Shown: piece after piece, positions 58,249-64,000 of the stretch
How the letters are laid out: each line of letters begins with the position of its first letter
How positions within the stretch are numbered: the first letter of the stretch is position 1
DNA from: a virus
DNA length: 64,000 nucleotides
Virus record (IMG/VR): IMGVR_UViG_3300038701_002786
Location: 17,499 to 81,498 of that record
Strand: one strand, 5' to 3'
Translations under genes and position numbers: made by a program
Notes under the pieces: model-generated
What the model was told of the DNA's origin: nothing
Databases searched by the model: none
Seen by the model: the letters and a program-made list of their open reading frames with translations, nothing else

Positions 58249-58715
58249 TTACCGCAGTAAGAGAACGTCTGACCTTTGACTTGAAGTGGCTCAAGGAACG
58301 GCTGTTCATCCCTTCTGACATTGTTATTTGGGATGAATTTTTGCTGGAGTATTGGGCGTTGGCTTGCGAGCAAATAGACAACAGTATCAACAACCCGTTT
58401 TTGGATGATGATGGAAACGAAGTTGAACTTCCTATGTCCATTAAGTTTGCCGCATTGGAACTTGTTAGGCTGATGTACAGACGCGATTTGGCTCACAAAG
58501 AAGTCGACTTCTTTCGAACAAGCACATCCGATGTAAAGACTGGTCGTCTCTCCAGCGGTCAAACCATCAAATCCATCAAAACTGAAGATGAGAGCGTTAC
58601 ATACAATAACGTGCGTGATTCTTTGCTTCTTTCCAATGGCAAAACGGTTTTAAAACCCAGAGCAATTTTTAGCAAATATCTCAGGTCTCATTGTATGCCA
58701 GTGCGGAGTGAGTGA
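58245..58715 (+). CDS. Probable head-tail connector protein
   Basis: This 156-residue helical protein has KERLFIPSDIVIWDEFLLEY, CEQIDNSINNPF and PMSIKFAALELVRLMYRRD, resembling gp6-type connectors that dock under the portal. Its position after the capsid and before tail completion genes fits. Recognition is by pattern, not search. Confidence 0.65.
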   Translation: MITAVRERLTFDLKWLKERLFIPSDIVIWDEFLLEYWALACEQIDNSINNPFLDDDGNEVELPMSIKFAALELVRLMYRRDLAHKEVDFFRTSTSDVKTGRLSSGQTIKSIKTEDESVTYNNVRDSLLLSNGKTVLKPRAIFSKYLRSHCMPVRSE

Positions 58716-59152
58716 TGACAACGGTTGACTATACAAAGGTCGAAACACATGAAACAACCGCCCAAATGGTGCTTGATAGCTGTAGTTGGGACACTCGCAA
58801 TATTACCGCGAACACCCAGCCGGTTAACACAGTCAAACTCGCCAAATGGATCATTGATAGCGCGGCTACCGTCAACAATGCGCTCGCAGACAACGACATC
58901 CCGATCGAAAAAATCAAAGAGCACATCAACATCAAAACAGAAGTCCAGAACTTAATTGTCATGGGCGCCAGGATTACGGCCAGCACCGTAATGGGTGAAA
59001 TTGAAGGTCGTGTTGAGATTTTGCAAGGACGTTGGGATGAGCAAATCAAAACCCAAGCCAGTTTGGTGAAAAAGAAATTTGCCAAACTACGCGCACCCTC
59101 TGATGAATTGAGACCAGGCGCCTCGCCGGATAAACCTCGCTATGACTTTTGA
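58712..59152 (+). CDS. Probable head-tail joining protein
   Basis: This 146-residue protein has a start at a GTG (or the ATG three bases on) overlapping the upstream stop. It is helical, with IIDSAATVNNALADND and VMGARITASTVMG. By gene order it could be a stopper or joining protein. No diagnostic motif is seen. Confidence 0.55.
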   Translation: MMTTVDYTKVETHETTAQMVLDSCSWDTRNITANTQPVNTVKLAKWIIDSAATVNNALADNDIPIEKIKEHINIKTEVQNLIVMGARITASTVMGEIEGRVEILQGRWDEQIKTQASLVKKKFAKLRAPSDELRPGASPDKPRYDF

Positions 59153-59660
59153 TCTTTCGGTCTTCATTGACCCCAATGATCTCAAAGAAGCCAAACGTGC
59201 AACCAAAGCTTTCCAAGTGGTGCTTGGAGATCCTGAAAACACACACCGCGTTGTGTTGCCCGGTTTCTTTTTGGAACACATGAGGTTGCAGTTTGCCACT
59301 GATGGACGACATGGTGGAAAGCAGTGGGCAAACTACTCCAGCGAGCGCAAATACGCTGCATTTAAAATGGCGGTTGCTGGACACTTGAGGATTCTCGAAT
59401 TTGGGTCAGGACCAAACGCCAGACTTAAACGATCTTTGACCGAATCTGGACACCCAGAACATGCCTTTCAGGCTCGGGGTGATTATGCAGTGATCGGTTC
59501 GCGAGTGCCTTATGCTCAAGATGTTACCGAGACACGCACCAATCGGTTTGGTGAGCGAAGTACTGGCCGGGATGTGCTCGCGATGACGTCAAGGCAAGAA
59601 GAGGATTTGTTACGCAAATTCGCTGATGAATATGACCGACGTATGGAGCGATTGTTTTGA
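59142..59660 (+). CDS. Phage virion morphogenesis / tail completion protein
   Basis: This 172-residue protein has GFFLEHMRLQFATDGRHGGK, WANYSSERKYAAFK, LTESGHPEHAFQ and YAVIGSRVPYAQ, the series seen in Mu gpG-like virion morphogenesis proteins, which complete the tail top. It overlaps the upstream gene by 11 bases. Confidence 0.85.
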   Translation: MTFDLSVFIDPNDLKEAKRATKAFQVVLGDPENTHRVVLPGFFLEHMRLQFATDGRHGGKQWANYSSERKYAAFKMAVAGHLRILEFGSGPNARLKRSLTESGHPEHAFQARGDYAVIGSRVPYAQDVTETRTNRFGERSTGRDVLAMTSRQEEDLLRKFADEYDRRMERLF

Positions 59661-60307
59661 CACTCAATGCCTATGGATTGCCAAGCGCCACAGAGCGGTG
59701 CGTTGAAGCGCTCGTGAACCATTTCAATGACACCAAAAATACGTTGTTTCATGTCGTTAATGACGCTGATGGACAGCCTTACACGACATTGCCAAATACT
59801 GATCCACCACATGGGTTGTTGGCTGATATCTATTTGCCCGATTTGGATTTTGTAAAAAGAAATCTGATTCCGGGTGCAATTGCAAAAAATGAAACAGGAC
59901 AGGTCGTGGCCTATGTTGGCCCAACCAATGGCTTTGATGATGAAGATTCATTTTATATGGGTACATCAGAGGGGCACAGTTTCGATGCTACATTGCCTTA
60001 TGCCGCGAAGATTCTTTTTTCTCGTGCTGCCAACAAGCCGGTGATCGACCCCTTACAGCCAGCAAGACATCTTGAATTGCGCACAATTACGGGGATTCGA
60101 GCGCAGTACTATCTCGGCGCCCTTGTCGCCACTCTTTACAAGCACGTGCACCACATTGAAGGGGCACGTCGACATTCGCCAGTCAAGTCTTTTCCGCTCC
60201 AGAGCGCGGTCAATTATATCAATGATCAAGGCGACTTTCAGCAGGTTCTTGTGGCCGAGGCTTATTACGAATTTGACCTCACCCAGTACCAAAACATTCA
60301 AATCTGA
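59657..60307 (+). CDS. Probable tail terminator protein, TTG start
   Basis: This 216-residue protein starts at a TTG overlapping the upstream stop (TTGA). YTTLPNTDPPHGLLADIYLP and VAEAYYEFDLTQY give a beta-rich fold suited to a tail terminator. Assignment rests on order: between tail completion and tail tube genes. Confidence 0.55.
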   Translation: MTLNAYGLPSATERCVEALVNHFNDTKNTLFHVVNDADGQPYTTLPNTDPPHGLLADIYLPDLDFVKRNLIPGAIAKNETGQVVAYVGPTNGFDDEDSFYMGTSEGHSFDATLPYAAKILFSRAANKPVIDPLQPARHLELRTITGIRAQYYLGALVATLYKHVHHIEGARRHSPVKSFPLQSAVNYINDQGDFQQVLVAEAYYEFDLTQYQNIQI

Positions 60308-60324
60308 CAAGAGGATAAGTTTTC

Positions 60325-61317
60325 ATGCCAATCCAAATCCCTTCTGACATTGGTTCCTTGGCCGGTGCTGTTGAGAGTGTCTATGGCGTTGACCCGGGAG
60401 CAACTCGGGCCGTTGCGTTGACTCAAAGACCGGGTGAAGAGCACAACGATGCCTTTCCTGAAAAGGTCAAATACCGAACCACACGCAACACTCCATCATC
60501 TGATCGCCAGCATATCGATTTGGGTCTGACCGTCAATGCAGTCGTCACTCAAATGGAAGACGTTGTTGGAGGTTATGGAGACCACCACCCTGTGTTTATC
60601 GCGATGGGGTTGCGCGTCACAGGAAATGGAGTTGCTGCGGGAACCGGTAACTTTATCACCTATGGACCTCAAAGTTCGAACTTTGGGTCTGCGACTTTCA
60701 TCAATACAGATATTGCTGACAATGGCCAGTTGTCACAAACAAAATATCTTGGCACACGAGGGTTGGGTGATTTGGCATTTGACCCTGACCAGCCTATCAT
60801 TGCCAATCTCAACAGCCGGTCCAAGCATAATTTTGCTGAACCATTTGCAGCTGGGTCTTTGCCCACTGATAGTGGGTTGGATGATGTAGATGCAAAGTGC
60901 TTTGTTTGTACATTTGATGGCAACGTTGTTGAAATCGTTCAGTTTTCAGTCAATTTGAACAACGAACAGGTGACGAGTACCGTTGACATCAGAACATGCA
61001 ACAGCGGCGTGGACGAGATTGAGATCAAAAACGGTACACCCACTGTTGAGATCCGACTCAAGGCGTCAATCGAGCACATTGATGGTTTGGGCGTCAACGA
61101 TTGGGTCAAACAAGCTCACGACACAGACCTGGATGTTGCGTTTCAAGCCCGAAGTGATCATGGCGGGCAGCGCTTTCAGTTTTCCGCGCCCAAAATGAGA
61201 ATCGAAGGGTTCACCAAAGAACCAGGTGACGGAGATTACTTGGTTTGGGTGCTTTCTTGTCGTCTTCAAGATGTGTTGGGCGATGACTCCTTTGAAATTC
61301 GTCAAGAAGTCCTTTGA
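60325..61317 (+). CDS. Major tail tube protein
   Basis: This 330-residue protein starts MPIQIPSDIGSLAGAVESVY, has PEKVKYRTTRNTPSSDRQ, then beta-rich segments, ending FTKEPGDGDYLVWVLSC. The position before the frameshifted chaperones and tape measure is the tail tube slot of siphoviruses. Its length suggests an extra surface domain. Confidence 0.75.
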   Translation: MPIQIPSDIGSLAGAVESVYGVDPGATRAVALTQRPGEEHNDAFPEKVKYRTTRNTPSSDRQHIDLGLTVNAVVTQMEDVVGGYGDHHPVFIAMGLRVTGNGVAAGTGNFITYGPQSSNFGSATFINTDIADNGQLSQTKYLGTRGLGDLAFDPDQPIIANLNSRSKHNFAEPFAAGSLPTDSGLDDVDAKCFVCTFDGNVVEIVQFSVNLNNEQVTSTVDIRTCNSGVDEIEIKNGTPTVEIRLKASIEHIDGLGVNDWVKQAHDTDLDVAFQARSDHGGQRFQFSAPKMRIEGFTKEPGDGDYLVWVLSCRLQDVLGDDSFEIRQEVL

Positions 61318-61375
61318 TGCTTTTTGACATGGTTCTCAATTTACTCAATAAAAATCTCACCAAAGAGTGTCTGTT

Positions 61376-61990
61376 ATGTTTGAATTCGATCAGAAAAAGT
61401 ATGTCGTTTCGTTGACGAAAGAAGAAAAGGCCATGGAAGACAACGAACGCCGCACTGTCTTCTATGTACCAATGACTGGTAAACAATTCGCCATGTACCA
61501 ACGTCAGGCAAACAAATTGGCTCGCAGGGTCTCAAGGCTTCAAGCCAATTTGTCTGGTCTTCTTGAAGAACGGGACGCGCTGGAGGTAGCGGCTGAAAAT
61601 GCCTCGGAAGAAGGTGACGTTGATCGAGTGCGAGAACTCAACCGAGAATTGGATAGATGCGAGTCCAAGATCGAAGACAAGCATGAAGAAGTTGAACAGG
61701 CTCAAGCTAAATCAATGGACCTACAGACCAGCACAATTCTCCAGTTCATTAGAGGGTTTGCCAATTTCCCTACAAAAAAGAAATGGGACAAGCTCTCTAC
61801 GGAAGAGCAGGGTCAGTTGTTGGATTACCTTTCCCCGGGTTTTCACAATATGGAGGCTCAGTCTCAGTTGTTTACTGAGATTATCGGAGGTTTGGAAGAC
61901 GAAGAAAAAAAGCCTTCCGAGGACACCTCGAACGAATCTATCTCAAACGAGTCCGAAACAGTCTCATCCCTCGAAAATATCGAGGCCTAG
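61376..61990 (+). CDS. Tail assembly chaperone (gpG-like)
   Basis: This 204-residue protein has a helical ECESKIEDKHEEVEQ-type coiled coil and an acidic tail. It covers tape measure protein during tail assembly. Near the end, at 61906-61912, lies the slippery heptamer A-AAA-AAG in frame, from which ribosomes can shift -1 into the next frame, as in lambda gpG/gpGT. Confidence 0.82.
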   Translation: MFEFDQKKYVVSLTKEEKAMEDNERRTVFYVPMTGKQFAMYQRQANKLARRVSRLQANLSGLLEERDALEVAAENASEEGDVDRVRELNRELDRCESKIEDKHEEVEQAQAKSMDLQTSTILQFIRGFANFPTKKKWDKLSTEEQGQLLDYLSPGFHNMEAQSQLFTEIIGGLEDEEKKPSEDTSNESISNESETVSSLENIEA

Positions 61991-62367
61991 ACCATGAAGG
62001 TCTGGCCTCAGAGTTGGCACATGAACTGAGTTTTCAGCAAACCGGAAAGCGTCCACATAAATTCTGCGGGACGATTTACGTGCCATGCAAACGATGCGAG
62101 GCCAATTACGACAGAGTGCTCAAGCTTGAGAAAAGCGAAATTTTGAGGCGACTCGGTGTCGACTTGCCAGATGCTGATGATGAAGTGTCCGATGAGCAAG
62201 TATCCTGGCTCAACTATTACTACCATACGTGGCTGAGGGGTTCAGACCCTCAACGTGTCCAAGAGCAACCCAAATGGATGTGCGATCTGTTTGAGATTGG
62301 TCAAGAAATCGAAGCGACTGCCCATGCTGAGATTTTGGAGGAACAAGCCAAAAAGAACAAAAAGTGA
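61912..62367 (+). CDS. Frameshift extension of tail chaperone (gpT-like)
   Basis: This is the -1 frame after the A-AAA-AAG slip. It stays open without stop to 62367, giving a fusion of about 330 residues. The extension contains ELAHELSFQQTGKRPHKF, WLNYYYHTWLRG and a Lys-rich end. It has no good start of its own (only a TTG at 62014 with no ribosome site), so expression as a fusion is expected. The tape measure gene follows nine bases on. Confidence 0.8.
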   Translation, partial: AFRGHLERIYLKRVRNSLIPRKYRGLDHEGLASELAHELSFQQTGKRPHKFCGTIYVPCKRCEANYDRVLKLEKSEILRRLGVDLPDADDEVSDEQVSWLNYYYHTWLRGSDPQRVQEQPKWMCDLFEIGQEIEATAHAEILEEQAKKNKK

Positions 62368-62376
62368 GTTTGCTGC

Positions 62377-64000
62377 ATGAGCCGCCGTCAACGGGGGTTG
62401 AGGTATACGGTAGAGGCTCGTGGGAAGAACCTTGAGGTTCTTGACCAGGCCCATAGTAAAATCGACGGGCTTAATGAACAGGCCAAGATTCAAGCTCGTC
62501 GTTCTCGTGCGTTGGCCAAAGCAAACGAAAAGCTCCAATCCAGTTACAAAGGATTGCCCGAGGTCTTGGGTAAAATCCAAAACGGACTCGGGGCTCAAAA
62601 TGTAGTCATGGGACGCGTTGCTGAACAGCAAGAACGCGTTGTCCAAAGCCAGAAGAAGTTTAAGCAGGGTCAAGAGAAACTCAACAATAGGTTGGGTGCT
62701 TCTGAGCGTGCATTGGGGCGAACCCAGACGTCACTGGGTGGGATAGCCCAGGGACTCATTGCAGGCGCACGCGCTGCTGGTCCGTATGGTCTCGCGGTTG
62801 CTGCTGCGGCTGAAGCCAGTCGGATCTTCTTCAGGGTTATTGACCTTGGCGTTGTGTCGATTCAGGCGCAAGCCAAGGCATTGGTAAATTCCATCAAGAT
62901 TTCTGCTGAATTTCAGCAAGAAATTGCTCGTGTTGATGCACTTGCTGGTGGTTTGCCGGGGACTTTTGAAAAACTCAGTCGAGCAGCTCTCGACAGTGGC
63001 GAGGCGACTCTTTTTACCGGTAGGCAATCTGCCGAAGGTCTAAGAGAGATTGTTCAAGCTGGTTTTGATGCCAACAAGGCTATCGCGGCCTTGCCGGGTA
63101 CGTTGCAATTGGCTGGGGCGGGGATGATCTCCCTGTCCAAAGCTGCTGACATCTCAACCAACATCTTGTCAGGCTATAACCTGCAAGTCGACCAATTGGG
63201 TCGAGTCAATGACGTGTTGGTCCAGGCTACGACAAAGTCGAACACGAATATCCAGCAACTGGGTACAGGATTCTCCTATGTCGCTGGTGTTGCAGCGTCG
63301 ACCAATCAGCAGTTCGAAAACACAGCATCGTTACTCGGCGTCCTGGCGAACTCGGGCATTAAAGGCTCAAAAGCCGGTCGAGCCGTTGCAAACGCGTTGC
63401 AACGCGTCATCAAGCCCACAGCCGAAGGGCAGGCGCTTTTTGAGAAGTACAATGTATCTTTGCGCGACTATGCCGGGCGTTCGCGTCAATTGATTGACAT
63501 TCTGCGCGATCTTGAAAAGGCAGGTGCATCCAGCGCGGATGTATTGTCAATTTTTGGGTCTGTAGCCGGTCGTTCAATTGTAACGGTGCTCAACCAAGGA
63601 ACCAAAGCTGTCGATAAGATGGCTGTCTCGCTCAATTCGGCCAAGGGACGAGCTGCTGAATTCCAGCGACAGGTGCAAGATACTCTTGCTGCACAGGTGA
63701 AAATCCTTGAGTCCTCGTTTGAGCGACTCAATACAGAGGTAGGGGATAGATTTCAGGACACGTTCAAAGGCGCCACCAAGGTGCTCATTACGAACGTTCA
63801 GGCGCTGTCGCGAAACACTGAGTTGCTCGATCGTTTTACTCAGGTTGGACGGGACGTTGTGATTGTGGCCGCCAATATATTGGATGCTGCAAGTTTGGTT
63901 GCGAAGCCCTTCTTTGAGTTGGGCGGCGCCGCTCTTGCGCTTGCAACAATCCTTGATACTGGCAATGACAATTTACTCGAATACGTAAAAACGTTTTTGT
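62377..64000 (+). CDS. Tail tape measure protein (partial, 3' end outside window)
   Basis: The 541 codons visible start MSRRQRGLRYTVEARGKNLE. Helical coiled-coil repeats (NEQAKIQARRSRALAKANEK) are followed by the TP901-type core: LRDLEKAGASSADVLSIFGS, VAGRSIVTVLNQGTKAV and GVAASTNQQFENTASLLGVL. It sets tail length and helps DNA pass. The frame is open to the window edge. Confidence 0.9.
   Translation, partial: MSRRQRGLRYTVEARGKNLEVLDQAHSKIDGLNEQAKIQARRSRALAKANEKLQSSYKGLPEVLGKIQNGLGAQNVVMGRVAEQQERVVQSQKKFKQGQEKLNNRLGASERALGRTQTSLGGIAQGLIAGARAAGPYGLAVAAAAEASRIFFRVIDLGVVSIQAQAKALVNSIKISAEFQQEIARVDALAGGLPGTFEKLSRAALDSGEATLFTGRQSAEGLREIVQAGFDANKAIAALPGTLQLAGAGMISLSKAADISTNILSGYNLQVDQLGRVNDVLVQATTKSNTNIQQLGTGFSYVAGVAASTNQQFENTASLLGVLANSGIKGSKAGRAVANALQRVIKPTAEGQALFEKYNVSLRDYAGRSRQLIDILRDLEKAGASSADVLSIFGSVAGRSIVTVLNQGTKAVDKMAVSLNSAKGRAAEFQRQVQDTLAAQVKILESSFERLNTEVGDRFQDTFKGATKVLITNVQALSRNTELLDRFTQVGRDVVIVAANILDAASLVAKPFFELGGAALALATILDTGNDNLLEYVKTFL

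Overview
The window looks like the central part of a siphovirus genome with an HK97-type head that probably also replicates as a plasmid (a phage-plasmid). Virion genes (terminase, portal, prohead protease, capsid, tail tube, frameshifted tail chaperones, tape measure) fill 51.4-64 kb. A nearly complete phage-encoded replication set, a ParA/ParB pair and nucleotide-metabolism genes fill 18.7-50 kb. No integrase was seen. The host is inferred, not shown: two lipoproteins with Asp-rich linkers after the lipobox, an RCC1-repeat lipoprotein, a TPR/membrane protein and a transmembrane Ser/Thr kinase are typical of Myxococcota/Bradymonadales-type bacteria, and an adenosylcobalamin-dependent ribonucleotide reductase fits an environmental host.

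Layout. From 22.4 kb leftwards to base 1 everything is on the minus strand. First come a DUF5131 (Gp37/Gp68) protein and class II ribonucleotide reductase, then a small DnaJ-type zinc protein, coiled-coil proteins and a cytosine methyltransferase. Beyond these lies a long accessory arm of about 30 small, tightly overlapping genes. That arm is built largely from a few expanded paralogous families: mini zinc proteins with a CGC core, FPT-box proteins, HALG winged-helix-like proteins, YHWVWA-box proteins and DFGE proteins. It also carries a Mom-like DNA modification protein. Most of its members have no function I can name.

From 22.7 kb rightwards genes are on the plus strand: HTH regulator, ParA, ParB, a replication initiator with iteron-like repeats inside its own gene (a lambda O-like origin), DnaB-type helicase, primase, Dda/RecD-like helicase, MazG-like pyrophosphohydrolase, thymidylate kinase, DUF4326 protein, excisionase-like HTH protein and YqaJ exonuclease. 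A cargo island at 37.2-42.3 kb then interrupts the order. It holds one plus-strand lipoprotein facing a minus-strand operon (small possible ribbon-helix-helix protein, membrane kinase, TPR/membrane protein, RCC1 lipoprotein). Plus-strand phage genes resume with a DnaN-like sliding clamp, dUTPase-like protein, ThyA with an insertion, a membrane-anchored DUF7768 protein, a ParB-Dam fusion, RecU-like resolvase, a CAU tRNA, a third ParB-domain protein and the virion block.

Regulation. Two families of intergenic palindromes stand out: five copies of AGGTGTAAAC/GTTTACACCT (one-base centre) and six copies of ATGAGTCT-7 nt-AGACTCAT. They often sit together, just upstream of start codons on both strands, and look like operators of phage regulons. 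A third set of long inverted repeats lies between the cargo operon and the sliding clamp. Start codons were moved from the longest reading frame wherever a Shine-Dalgarno sequence, a stop-start overlap or paralogue alignment favoured another site.
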